Shown here in pieces: positions 1-10,911 of a stretch of 64,000 bases of DNA. Position 1 is the stretch's first letter. Each line of letters opens with the position of its first letter. Under the pieces are notes generated by a model. It was not told where the DNA came from, did no database searches, and saw only the letters and a list, made by a program, of their open reading frames with translations. A program made the translations under genes and the position numbers. The DNA is taken from assembly GCA_030789695.1 (NCBI GenBank), contig CM061136.1, forward strand, positions 130,052,648 to 130,116,647, given 5' to 3'. The DNA is from Scilla litardierei (taxonomy: Eukaryota > Streptophyta > Magnoliopsida > Asparagales > Asparagaceae).

Positions 1-1626
1 TGATCGCATAGAAACAAACGGTGTTCCAATCCGACTTCGTTTGACCTTTCAAACGTTGGATAAAAGTATCCCAAAAAATCAAAAACGCTGAAAAACGTAG
101 CTGTCATGAAGGGTTTCAGAAAACCCTAGCAGTGGGCCCCACAAGTGGGGCCCACTGGTCTGCAGCACACGCCTAAAGGGCGCTCCTAGCCAGTTGGGTG
201 CACCCGCCTGTGAAGGTGGGTCTGACCCGCTCAAGACAGAGCCAGCCAGGCGGGCGAGCTCTAACTCGAGCCTGCCCTGGCAGACTCGACCCGCCCGCAA
301 GAGCGGGCGGGCTTAGCTCACTTAGCGGGCTTGACTCAGAGACCGCACGGGTGGGCTTGACCCACCCAGCTGTGCGGGCTAGCCCAGCCTGCATCTGGGT
401 CGGGCTGGGCCAGAACTGGGCAAAAGCACAGTTCTGGCCTTTTGAGCTATATCTTGAGCTATTTAGCTCCGATTGAGCCCATTTCAGATCCGTTTCAAAA
501 GCAGGTTTTGAATGAGACTATCCCAAGAACCCATGTAATATTTTCTATGCGTTTATTATGCAAAATATTTTTGTAAGCATTTTACAATATATTTTCAATC
601 CTTTTGCATCATATGCAATAATCCCTCAGAGCATTATTCTTATGCTCATATAGCAAACCTTTTGTGACACTTTAAATCCCATTTAATATAGAATTATTGT
701 CACAAACTCTTTGTGACTTAATTATTCTCGTGCACCCGAGTGCACTTCTCTTGGATCCTTCCTATTACTAGACACAAATCCTACTCGGTGTGAGACCCTA
801 TAGCCTGACCCTACTACATGTTGGGGCTCGAAACCCCTGGACGAAGTGACCATGAACAGCAGGTGTGGCTCCTGTTTTGGCATCATAATTCTGTGATTGA
901 CCTATTAACAAAAGCGTCGTCGAGATCACTCTAACTATATCCGTGATGAATACTGCAGTTTTAGTCCCTTCGTCAAAACTATGTCACTGCATAGCCTAGC
1001 GTATGGTAAACCGTCAACCCTGCTAGGTAGCACTGGTCATCATACTTCGGTCTTCGGTCTTTGATCACTACTTACCTCGTACGCTTCATGTGTCACCCAA
1101 CCTAAGACCTTTCAATGAGTGAAGATTCGAGGCTAGATCATATATCTAAGCGACACCGTTCACACAGGTTCATACACTGACCTCAAGTCTTAAGGACCAA
1201 CTTGCCTATCATCACTAGAGAGTTATCAATGACAGTTTAGTTAAGGTTAACAATTTTATAACTCTTTATTGGGTCATTTAGTGGACTCATTCTTCAATGA
1301 GCACATGTGCCTTGTCTCTGACTTCGCCAGGTCGAATGATTATGAGATCATCATTACCCAGATAAAGACACATTGGTCTATTCGATGTGTCAATATCCTT
1401 TTCTCGACACATCTATGACCATGAAAGTTTTAAGACTTAAGTTCCTATCGGTCATTCACCTCCTATAATCGAGATCTCCATCTAGATACATGTATGACCT
1501 TACTTTGAGTCTAAGGAAATTATGCAAGTATTAAAATTTTTTATCCATACTAGGATAATTAATACTATTTATTTGAACCAGATGTTTTCTAGGATAAATT
1601 GCCTTAAGGGCATATATCTTCCTACA
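1..1626 (-). repeat. 3' LTR of R (window-truncated)
   Basis: It ends (plus orientation) in CTACA at 1626, directly followed by a reversed polypurine tract, exactly as in D (47542). Segments around 40, 770-860 and 1000-1500 resemble D's LTR at 52300, 52980-53060 and 53160-53850. The LTR start lies outside the window. No coding capacity. Confidence 0.75.
186..430. repeat. GC-rich imperfect dyad cluster in the LTR of R
   Basis: A GC-rich patch in otherwise AT-rich DNA holds several imperfect inverted repeats, for example CCCGCCCGCAAGAGCGGGCGGG near 291-312 and GGGTGGGCTTGACCCACCC near 349-367. D carries a different GC-rich dyad cluster at the same relative LTR position. The short ORFs across this patch are by-products of its composition. 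Confidence 0.6.
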
Positions 1627-1645
1627 TCTCTCACTTGCACTCATG
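1627..1645 (-). promoter_or_regulatory. Polypurine tract of R
   Basis: On the minus strand this reads as a purine-rich run ending in AAGTGAGAGA next to the 3' LTR, the position where plus-strand DNA synthesis is primed. D has the matching AAGTGGGAGA at 47543-47552. Confidence 0.65.
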
Positions 1646-2757
1646 CTATTTATCTCTGTATCTCATACCGCTATAACATATCAGTCTCTACGGACGTTTA
1701 TATGTCAGAGCCTAAAAAATGGATCTGCTAAAACGTATTTATTATGCAGTATTACGGAGTTTTATTACTTATACACCATTGATCACACATGGGTGATTCC
1801 ACGAAACTGTCTTTAGATCTCATCTAACGATTTATTTTCTCTTATGTATATCTATCGATTAGCATATACTACTTTATATAAGATTTATCATTTCATACTA
1901 GTCAGTCATCTTATAGCATATTCCAATATTCATGTGTCATTTATGTCCAACACATTAATGACACCAAATGTTCTATATCTCTGACATAAATAAAAACTTT
2001 TTGATTGTATGTCACATATAGATGTTTTTATAACTTGAAACTTTACTTAGCCCAAAACGGAACCAAGTAACTTCCTAGCTCCCACTGACTTTGAGAACTT
2101 TCTGGTCATAATACTTTAACTTGACTTTCTAAATCTCATTTAAAATGCTGATTATTAAGTATAACCAGTCCATTTGCGTTGAATGAGTTAAAATGAAATG
2201 TGCTTGTTCAGGTTATTTGACAAATAATTTATATCAAAATCCATCTATTGGAGTCTTGATGATAACATACTCAATCATAACGACCCACACCATCTTTTAT
2301 TTATCTGTATTAATCTTCTAACTTGAAGTATTACATGCAGCCAAACGAGAACTTTTCTTATTGTGCGCATTATGAAGATCACATTTAATGTATATGCGCC
2401 TGAAATATACTCGTTACTATAGAATTGTTAAAATACTGACTGCTCCAGTCAATCGCATCAACTCAGAAAGCCACCAGAGTATACCCATTAAGGTATTAAA
2501 ACAATGACTTTATTTAAAGAAAATTGTTCAAAACATTTTCATCCAAAATGACTTTCATTTCGATCATTGTTCAAGCTCACAATGCTTCATTTATTCAAAA
2601 TAAAAAGTAGATGATATCATTGACATCTCTGAAGTCCTTGATGGCCCCAGCAACAACGATTACTCTCTTTACCGACCGCACCAGGAACTTCATCCATCTA
2701 AGATTCATGCACTTGTAAATAATGTTTAGTAATCATACTGGTACCTCATACCACGTA
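1646..2757. other. Non-coding interior of R where pol would be expected
   Basis: An AT-rich stretch between the gag end and the 3' LTR. I see no protease, integrase, reverse transcriptase or RNase H motif in any frame. Confidence 0.6.
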
Positions 2758-3615
2758 TTAAGCTTTATGGAAATTAATATACTCTTTAACAAGATGTATA
2801 CATGAGGTTGAGGCATCACCATGCCCCTTTTTCTCTACAAGGTAAGCCTTGCAGTTCCTCTTCCAGTGTCTAGGCTTATGGCTATGTAAATGCTCATACT
2901 TAGATGATGTCCCATTTTTCTTTTTCTTCTCCTGCTTGGCCTTGGAAGGTTGAGGGATCTGCCTCTTCTTACCCTTGCCCTTGGGATGGTGAGAAGAAGT
3001 AGAGCCGACAACCAACACTGGTGGGTCCTTCTTGATTCTCTCCTCAAACTGTCAGGGCATATTCAGGAGGCCTGAAAGTTCCACCTCAGTGTTATTCATT
3101 ATAAAGCTTGTAATGAACGGGTTAAAAGCAGGAGTCAAAGACTTTAGGACTATGTCAGTGCTTATCTCATGATCAATGAAAAATCCTAGCTGGACTGCGT
3201 CCTCAATATACCTGATCATCTTGATCACATGATCTTGAACGGGGCCAGTCGTCATCTTCGTTTCCCAAAAGTTGTAGGTGGCCTCGAATCGGGCAGCCTT
3301 AGAACTCTTACCATAAAATTCTTTCGCATTTAAAAGCATACTCTGAACATTCATATGTTCATGCTTTCTTTGTAGATCATTGTTCATCGAGGCCAGAGTA
3401 AGGCACTTGACCTTCTCTGCATCCCTTTGCCAGAGCTTGTAGGACTCTTTTTGTTCGTTGGTGGCTTCGTCGTTGGGGGTTTTAGGAGCAGTTTCCGTTA
3501 GTACGTAACCGATTCCAGCTAACGAGAGAACTAGCTTGATGTTTCTCAACCAGCACTTATAATTTGTTTCGTTCAACACATTCTTCTCGATGATAAACTT
3601 AAGTCCTGACTCCAT
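2758..3615 (-). pseudogene. Copia-type gag remnant of R
   Basis: A minus-strand frame opens with MESGLKF at 3615 and has the gag layout of plant copia elements: an N-terminal block with NYKCWLRNIK (about residues 18-27) and a UBN2-like middle (WQRDAEKVKCLTLASM, about 62-77). The frame continues past an in-frame TGA at 3052-3054 to 2758. The zinc knuckle has decayed: HKPRHWKRNC (2852-2881) still looks like its second half, but both leading cysteines are gone. No pol follows. It starts shortly after a long leader now split by S and A. Likely a dead nucleocapsid gene; the copia assignment is good, the sublineage unknown. Confidence 0.7.
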
Positions 3616-3802
3616 ACTGCATTTGAATAGAAGTTTGAATTAGCATATGTTCTTTTATAGTTTAAAAGGTTTTTATTAAACTATATTCTCCCACTATTTT
3701 AATGAACAGTTTAAGCCATAATATTGAACAATTTATTATAATTAAAAATTGTAGGAGAGGGATCTAACCACCCCGAGTCTCCCAACCTTGAGTGTGTTTG
3801 AC
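3616..3802. other. Leader fragment of R, left of S
   Basis: Non-coding leader next to gag, resembling D near 49760-49940. It ends in the S target site TTGAC (3798-3802). Confidence 0.55.
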
Positions 3803-4385
3803 TGTCACGCCCCGCTTCCCAAAAATGTGGAGGCGATACGTGAGAAGGTCCGCTCAGACTTGAAGCTGTGAAACTCCAAGTCTGATAAGTGTATAAATTA
3901 TCATATGGCAGGTCCTTGCAACGCAAACGAAACAACAATAATAATAAAGGAAAGATACAAAAGAGAAATCTCTGAATATCCATTGAATGAATTACAATAT
4001 TACAGAAAAGCCACCAGGCTCAAAAGGGAAAAGCTAAGGCCCAACATGGCCAACAAAATACAACATACAAAACAAAGGTGCCATGCATCGACAACTAACA
4101 GGAATCCTAAAACATAAAGGAAACTCAACAAAGTCACCGGTGTCCACAAGACTCCTCCACAGCAACACAACGTCCTCTGCAGCAAGCTCTGGCTCTGGGT
4201 CTAACATGTGACACCCAAAAGAGAGAGGGGCACATGTCAGCAAGTCTGGAAAGACTTGTGCAAGGAACTGAAAGTAACTAACAACCTAGCACTTATAATA
4301 TTAAGCAATGACATGGCAGTTAAGTATGATGCAACAGTTTAAAGGAAGAGACAAGCACGCACGATGTAGCAAAAGCTACCAAATC

Positions 4386-4450
4386 ACTAAATCACGAATC
4401 ACTTATCACGATTATCACTTATCACGATTATCACTTATCACTATTAATCA
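4386..4450. repeat. Short tandem repeat in S
   Basis: Three to four copies of a roughly 17-bp unit built on CTTATCACGATTATCA. Confidence 0.8.
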
Positions 4451-4547
4451 CTTGTGCACTAGAGATTTCGCCTGCTGGCCGGAGTGGCGGATCAGGCCAA
4501 CTCGAGGCTCAGGTGGCCGCATATCTCTTACCCCACCCATATGTGTC

Positions 4548-4687
4548 GAGCGTTGGGGTTTCCAACTAACTGAGCTCGCTTCTGGATCACGAGCCAGGAA
4601 GTGTATTTGGCATAGGGGTGCACCTAGCCGGTATCCGAGCGTTGGGGTTTCCAACTACAGGGCTCGCTTCTGGAACACGAGCCAGGA
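4548..4687. repeat. 89-bp spaced duplication in S
   Basis: A block of about 52 bp beginning GAGCGTTGGGGTTTCCAACT at 4548 recurs at 4637 with few changes (for example GGATCACGAG versus GGAACACGAG). Confidence 0.8.
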
Positions 4688-5493
4688 ATATAATATTGTA
4701 GCGTGTGCTACGCAATCACGATGAATAATCAATATGTAATGCCATGAACAGATATTTGCGTACAGTTAATAGGAATTTAAACATGACAGGCAAAGATGCA
4801 GGGATGATATGAACAGATAATTGCGTACCGTTAATTGAATTTAAACGTGTCATACAAGCATGATGAGGGTGACGGACCAAGCTTCGTTGTCAAGCTAGGT
4901 CAAAGGCGTCTAGACAGCTATCCTTTCACTGTCTAGTCTCTTTTACGCTAAAACAAGGTAATGGCCTAAGACATGGCCCAAAACAAAAGATGCAAGTTTC
5001 ACTTGCCTGGCACCGAGGAGAACGATCAACGAAGGCACATCACACAAATTTGTTATATACTGGAATGGATCACTGTCATGGAAAAACAACATTAGAATGG
5101 TAACTAATCCGTATTCACAAACGAACCCTACGATTTCTAATGATCCATTTTATTAGGGTTTCACAAATATCAAGTGTGGGTTATGAGATTATTAAAGGAA
5201 GAATACTACCCGTGAAGAAGCGGAGGAACGACGCCGAGAACTACGGCGACGGAAGGACGATCCGGCTCAGATCTGGAAATGGGGAAAATATGGAGAAAAT
5301 GGGTTTGGATGAGGCCTTTTGGGGATTTGATGAGGGTTTGAGGTTGAGGAGAGGTAGGATATGTGAAATGAGGGTTTGGATGATGGTGGATGAGCTTGGG
5401 ATGAAGGATCAATGGTTTGGGAAAGAAGGGGGCTCAATGGGGGAGAAATTAGGGTTTGGGGTGATGAGGAAGAAGAAGAAAACGTTTGGGGCG

Positions 5494-5501
5494 TATTTAT
5501 A
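5494..5501 (-). promoter_or_regulatory. TATA box of S
   Basis: TATAAATA on the minus strand, about 50 bp downstream of the dyad array in the transcription sense of S. Confidence 0.6.
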
Positions 5502-5548
5502 GAAAATTGTGGCGGCTAGGGCAAAACTAGGGTTTCCTGGGCTGATTA

Positions 5549-5845
5549 GTCGGTCAAAGAAGGATTGGTGACCGCCTAGCTTGGGAACTAGTCGGTCGGT
5601 CGAATAACTGTGACCGACTAAGAGAAAACAGTAACTCGGCTGGGAAGATGATCAATGAACTAGTCGGTTGAAGAACAATGGCTGACCGACTAGATTACAA
5701 TCTAGTCGGTCGAAAGATGTTCTCAGACCGACTAAAGATAAACAGTAACTTCTGAATTATAATCAAAGCCCACTAGTCGGTCCATTAAGGATTGTCGACC
5801 GACTAGATTGAGATCTAGTCGGTTGGTTCTCCTTCTTGAACCAAC
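5549..5845. repeat. 21-bp phased dyad array of S (three blocks of four half-sites)
   Basis: Half-sites GTCGGTC and GACCGAC (with few variants) have centres at 5552, 5573, 5594, 5615; then 5666, 5687, 5708, 5729; then 5779, 5800, 5821, 5842. Spacing is exactly 21 bp within every block, blocks start 113-114 bp apart, and orientation alternates throughout. Spacers are not repeats of one another. The last site has become AACCAAC. The array lies in U3 upstream of the TATA box at 5494-5501. Confidence 0.85.
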
Positions 5846-6149
5846 TAACGTGCACGAAAAGTGTCGATTCGAAGCGCGAATCTTCGGGATGAATTCTAAG
5901 GTTTCTAGGATCAACCTATCGCTAAGATATGATCGATATGAAGCTCGTCACGAGTGACTTACCCCGAGTTCAATGATTCTAAGGAAGAAGCTAGAAGATC
6001 ACATCAAAAGGAATGAAAACGAAAGCTAGGAAATCTCAACGAGATGAATGAAAGAGAGAACTATGGAAATGGAAACCACACAAGGAGAGAACCCACCATC
6101 ACAAGCAAAACACACTGATAATCCAATCATACAAAAACCAGTCGTTACA

Positions 6150-7271
6150 TCGACTCTGCATTCGGTAGATGAATCTTCATCAATCATCTCATATATAACT
6201 CCATATAAATTTTTACCCCTAGCCACTTATGATCATAAGTGTGCTCATCCAAATCGTAATGACTAGTCTAGTCAGACCCTTGTTTTCGTGTCTAGCTTAA
6301 CTTACGTCGGCACTCGGTGTATACACGACACGACGGGTTGGGTTAAGTTTAGACTACATCATATGTAATTAGAAGTTGGTTTCCATAAGGTTGTCATGCC
6401 ATAGCTTTAGTGTGCTCAACAACTATAACATGGAACCTATAGTTGCCAAAACTACAAAATAAGGATGGCTACGATTAATCTTGAAGAAGATTTTTAACGT
6501 ATTAAACTAGATATAATCGATTGTTTCACATAATAACAATTCGCATCCTTGGTCACAACCAGGGATTTGCTAGGCCAGTGTCACTATCCCCAGTAGAGGT
6601 AGGGTGACCCACAACACTAGTCAAAAAACACTAGACCGGATCATGGTCCTTTAAGGATTTGAATTATTTATATGTGTCAACATCGATTAAAATGGCTTCA
6701 TTAAAACTAGTTAATCCTATCAACTAGTTGAATCCTAGAATTCGAAATTATTAGGATTGGTTAATAACTTTTATTAGAATCCTTATCAACTATAAGGATT
6801 TATAGGTTTCAACGTGCTATCCTAATCATGTATTAGGAATTTAATAAATTCAAATTACAACATTTTAAATCATTGCCTTTTTTCAAAATTATTATTAGAA
6901 CAATTAAAATAATAATTGTTGAATGAGGCTACCCTAATCAGGTATTATTAATTTAATTGTTGTAACAATTTTATAGATCATAGCATGTCAATCTAAAAAT
7001 TATCTCATAAGTTTTAGAAAATTTTTAGTGGCTATCGTAAGAGATTTTCTTGTATTATCACATAATATGCAAAAAATAAAATAACCATTAAAAACATCAA
7101 CTAAATTTTATCTCATGAAAATTAGCATGAGAACTTGCAACTTAAAATATGTTTTCAAATTAAGTTACATCCCTTTTTAATAGTTATCTCATAATTATTA
7201 ATATGAACAACAAACTAAAATTTATCTCATAAAGTATTGCATGCAACTTAAAAGATCTATCACATAAATAT
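6150..7271. other. Leader of R between S and A
   Basis: AT-rich non-coding DNA similar to D at 49945-51000 (for example the shared GTGCTCATCCAAA and GACTAGTCTAGTC-like patches near 6240-6270). I see no gene in it. Confidence 0.6.
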
Positions 7272-7276
7272 TAAGC

Positions 7277-7450
7277 TGTTGTGAGTGAGGGAGGCCTTTG
7301 GCCTCCCCACCACTTTATCCCTCCATTACTCCCCACTAATTGGAGTAATGGGGACCTTTGGATTCTATGCCTCTCATATTCCCTATGAAATTATAAATAT
7401 AGAACCATGGCTCTTTGCCATGGTTACTCTTTGCTCTACAAATTCCAACG
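7277..7450 (+). repeat. 5' LTR of A
   Basis: Starts TGTTGTGAG and ends CCAACG, where the 3' LTR ends CCAACA. TATAAATA lies at 7392-7399. Two dyads frame the promoter: GGAGGCC-TTT-GGCCTCC at 7290-7306 and AACCATGGC..GCCATGGTT at about 7402-7424. Confidence 0.85.
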
Positions 7451-7451
7451 C

Positions 7452-7463
7452 GTTATCAGCACG
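7452..7463 (+). promoter_or_regulatory. Probable primer-binding site of A
   Basis: GTTATCAGCACG follows the 5' LTR directly. By position it is the PBS, but it is not the usual TGGTATCAGAGC, and I cannot assign the tRNA with certainty. Confidence 0.55.
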
Positions 7464-7789
7464 TCAGCTCTCAATTCTTTGAGCTTTTTCTCTCGTATCC
7501 CCTCAAACTTAACCTCCTACGCGCGAAGGAATCTATTGTTGCGGCGATACGGCTTGCAGAGAACCGCTGCGGCGATTTTTAGGCGTATCAGGAGCGAGAT
7601 TTCGATCTACGGATTTTTCTTATTACGATCGTCCCTAGATCTTGATCTAGAGGTAACTTTTTCAATCCCGTAGATAATTACAAAATAGAGTTTGCAATGA
7701 TTTTACAATGCTGTTCTATAAGCTTGTAGATATCTGATAAATTCTGATTAATATCAAATTAAAAAAATAAACACCCAAGAACAACCCTT
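7464..7789 (+). other. First part of the leader of A
   Basis: Non-coding, ordinary base composition. No feature recognised. Confidence 0.5.
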
Positions 7790-8280
7790 CAGCTCCCCCC
7801 AAAGGGGGGCTCTCTGTGTGCCGCCCGCTCCCCCCCCGTCTGGGGGATTCTCTGTCAATCGCCCCCCCGCTGGGGGGCTCTGCGCGACTCCCAACGGGGG
7901 CTCTAACTGTCGCCCCCACCACCGGTGGGGTGGGATTCGCTGCGACGCCCCCCGATGGGGGGGCTCTGTCAATCCCCCCCGCCGGGGAGCTCTGCACGAT
8001 GCCCCCTGACGGGGGGGGGGGGGGGGGGGGGGGGCTCTGTCTGTCGTCCCCCACTGCCAGTGGGGGGATCTGAGCGATGCCCCCCGATGGGGGGCCTCTG
8101 TCCGATACCCCCCCTCGCTGGGGGGGTTCCCTGTGCGCCCCCCTGGAGGGGTTATCTGTGCTGCCGGGGCATTTTTCGGCTGCAGCCCCTCCCAGACGGG
8201 GGCTCGCTGTTTAACATCGACAGGGGAGGGAAAGGGACACTATCTGTAAAATGAAGGGTGGGGGGGGGGGGGGGGGGGTT
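7790..8280. repeat. C-run/G-run hairpin array in the leader of A
   Basis: About ten units, roughly 25-40 bp apart, have a C-run, a short loop and a matching G-run, each followed by CTCTGT-like sequence (for example near 7965, 7990, 8034 and 8096). Long homopolymers interrupt it: about 25 G near 8010-8034 and about 19 G near 8260-8278. Open frames on both strands are composition artefacts. Length may be unreliable in any assembly. Confidence 0.8.
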
Positions 8281-9206
8281 TTTCACATTCTTTACTAAAA
8301 TTTGTTATTTAGGGCTTCTGTTAAATTAAATTTTGAATATTGCAGCTCGTATCTTAATAGTAAATTAGTTTGGCTGTTTATTGGGCCTGAAGCCCAGTTC
8401 ATAACAAAAACAATTAAAATGAGTTTTATTTTGCTTATGGGCCTACAGCCCCAATCAGAATAATAATTTATTTTGCCTTCTTATTTGGGCCAGAAGCCTA
8501 GTTAATCAAATTGCAAATTAATATGATTATTATTTTTGCTATCGGGCCTGCTGCCCGCCTCTAGCCCACAGGACTTGCGGATTATTATATTTTTTTCTGC
8601 TACTTTTCAATTATTAAATCTCTTTATCATTGGATAAAAAATTTATTTACGTTAAATTGGTAAATCGGATCCTGAGACCGCTCTGTCATTAGTAACTAAC
8701 ATAAAGATGAATGACGTTTCCCCATGGTCCAATTAATCCCTTTTTAACTTAAATAAAATTGTTTTATCCAATATTTGGGCTTGATGATTTTTGTAATGTC
8801 TGTGATAATGCGCTATTATTTTTAGCATGTTGCATATATAACTGCGTGGATGTTTAAATACGTCAAAATGCGTTTTTAGGGATCAGCCAATTTTTAGATA
8901 CCCTTTTTATTATATTCCTTCTCTTTGTAATTTCTTTTTCTTTTCTGAGAGAAATTTGTGTGAGGAATTTATGTATAATGCCAAAGTCCGGTGTTACTAC
9001 CTATGAAGATGGAGGAGATTGCATATATCTGGGACCCAAATTGGGGTTCCAACGTGTATTTTTCTTTTTTCTCTTTATGAACTGTAATATGGACTTTGGA
9101 CATTTTATGTTTTGGGTATCTGGCCGATCCCCGCATTTTTTCTTATTTATTTCTTTTAATCATGATGTTTAATTAATACATGCTCATTTAAATTGCATAG
9201 ATTTTA
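8281..9206 (+). other. Second part of the leader of A
   Basis: AT-rich non-coding DNA up to the gag start. It holds several GGGCCTGAAGCCC-like inverted repeats near 8380, 8440, 8490 and 8550. Confidence 0.5.
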
Positions 9207-10231
9207 ATGACAAAATTGGCAAGCGTGGATTTCGAAGTTCTTGATGCAGCGGGAAAGAACTATCTTAGATGGCGAGTGGACCTGAAGTTCCACTTACGTT
9301 CGATGGAACTTCTCCACTCGATTCTGGCCCCCGCAGTGGCCGAGACACCTGCTAGCAGTGCCCCTGAAGTGGCACAAGCATCTAGCAGTTCTCCAACCAT
9401 TGTCTCCGACATAGATAAGGCGAAAGCCATTATTAATATAAGAAGACATATAGATCGGACCTTAAAGGCCAAATACCTAACTGTGGAAGACCCATTGGAG
9501 TTGTGGCAAGCGCTGGAGGCATGTATAAACATCAAATCGATGTAATATTGCCACGTGCCAGTTATAAGTGGGAAAACCTCAGACTTCAGGACTATAAGTC
9601 CGTTGCTGAGTATAACTCTGCACTTCATAATATCACCTCATGCCTGAAGTTGTGCGGTGAAGAAGTGACTGAGCATCACATGTTGAAAAAGACATTTACC
9701 TCGTTTCATTAGAAAGATGCAATCCTTATGCAACAGTATTATGAACGCAACTTCACGAAATTCTCTGATTTGATCTCTTGCCTTCTTAGGGCATAGAAGA
9801 ATAGAGATTTACTGCTCGCCACTCATAATTTGCACCCTGCTGGTACTGCCCCTATCCATGAAGCCCACCATGTTTCTCCCCAGAAGTGGAAAAACAAGAA
9901 AAAAACTAGAAAGAACAAAGGGAAAGCTGTAATGAAGCGAGCATGAGGAGTAGCACCCCAGACCAACAACAACAACAACAAAGGCAAGAGAAACTTCACA
10001 TGGAAGCGTAAGAACACTGATCCAGTGTCAATTCATAAGAAGAACTGTGAGGATAAATGCCATAGATGTGGCATGACTGGACATTGGTCCAGAAACAGTC
10101 GCACTCCACGCCACCTCCAGGAACTGAATCAGGCGACCCAGAAGCCTCTGCCTGAAACAAACTTGGCGGCTATTCATCCGCCAACCAAGTTCACTGCAAA
10201 AGATTTCGAGAATGACGATCTGCTCGATTAA
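9207..10231 (+). pseudogene. gag of A, broken
   Basis: It opens MTKLASVDFEVLDAAGKNYL, the N-terminal pattern of plant copia gag (LD.AGKNY.RW). After about 110 residues the frame shifts near 9510-9545 and continues in another frame with in-frame stops at 9710, 9794 and 9944. The zinc knuckle is at about 10058-10099: CHRCGMTGHWSRNS, that is CX2CX4HX4 with the last cysteine replaced by serine. A basic, asparagine-rich stretch precedes it. The product would have packaged the RNA. Between 10231 and 10356 the frame changes again to reach the protease. Confidence 0.8.
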
Positions 10232-10355
10232 GCCCTACATTCTATCTATGCATTTTAAATTCATGTATCTTCATCTGTAGTTTGAATTGAAAGCACTTTT
10301 ATTTAAATGTCAGTTTTCATTTACTTAAATAAACTTTCATTTTGATTATATATAG

Positions 10356-10911
10356 ATGAAGTATGAGTGCCTAGTGGACAGTGCCTCAATGCACACTATC
10401 CTTTGCGATCCATGCTATTTTAATAGCTTAAACAAATATGACGGTCCTGTTATTACGATTTCAGGACTGTCCAACATAATCGAAAGATCTGGAGAAGCAA
10501 TTAAATTGCTCCCAAATAACACAAGACTTAAATTACAAAATGCATTATTCTCTCCAAAATCTAATAGAAATCTCTTAAGTTTCAAAAATATTCGTTTTAA
10601 CGGATATCACTTAGAAACTAGAGATGAAGAAAACATTGAATATATGTATGTGACTCGTCAAGAAGATGGCCAGAAGTCCATCTACGAACGATTTAAGGGA
10701 CTCCCGACTGGTCTCTACCACACATATATTCAACCAATAGAAGCCAATATGACTGAGCACCAGAAGTGCCTTTCATTGCCAGAGTTTCAACTCTGGCACA
10801 ATAGACTTGGTCACCCTGGATCAACTATGATGCGTCGCATTATTTCTGAATCCAGTGGACATAATTTGAAGAACCTGAGGATTCTTCAAAAGGGTGAATT
10901 TCCTTGTCCCC
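10356..10911 (+). pseudogene. A pol, part 1: protease and N-terminal integrase
   Basis: The protease active site appears as CLVDSASMHTIL at the start (D-S-A in place of the usual D-S/T-G). A GAG-pre-integrase segment follows with LWHNRLGHPGSTMMRR, supplying the two histidines of the integrase HHCC zinc site. The frame ends at codon TGT-CCC, where B is inserted. The first cysteine of the HHCC site lies left of B and the second right of it. The frame itself is open in this part. Confidence 0.85.

Larger units (their letters stand above)
3803..6149 (-). repeat. Solo LTR S (Ty3/gypsy type), inserted in R
   Basis: A 2347-bp unit with ends TGTCACGCC..CGTTACA is flanked by TTGAC (3798-3802) and TCGAC (6150-6154), a TSD with one change. 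R leader sequence continues on both sides as in D. No PBS, PPT or gag-pol is inside, so it is a solo LTR left by LTR-LTR recombination. Its right end (CCAGTCGTTACA) matches the LTR end of the chromodomain element G at 59892-59903, suggesting a related gypsy family. Read on the minus strand it holds a TATA box and a dyad array. Short ORFs inside show no protein features. Confidence 0.75.

Noticed and set aside
4308..5502. Short frames in S (120-138 codons)
   Set aside because: Inside an LTR, no similarity recognised, no conservation in the related G LTR that I can see.
5549..5845. CRISPR array, suggested by regular spacing
   Set aside because: Plant transposon context, 7-9 bp alternating half-sites, no cas genes.
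7716..8254. Pro/Gly-rich frames on both strands
   Set aside because: Products of C-run/G-run repeats with long homopolymers; mutually overlapping in several frames.
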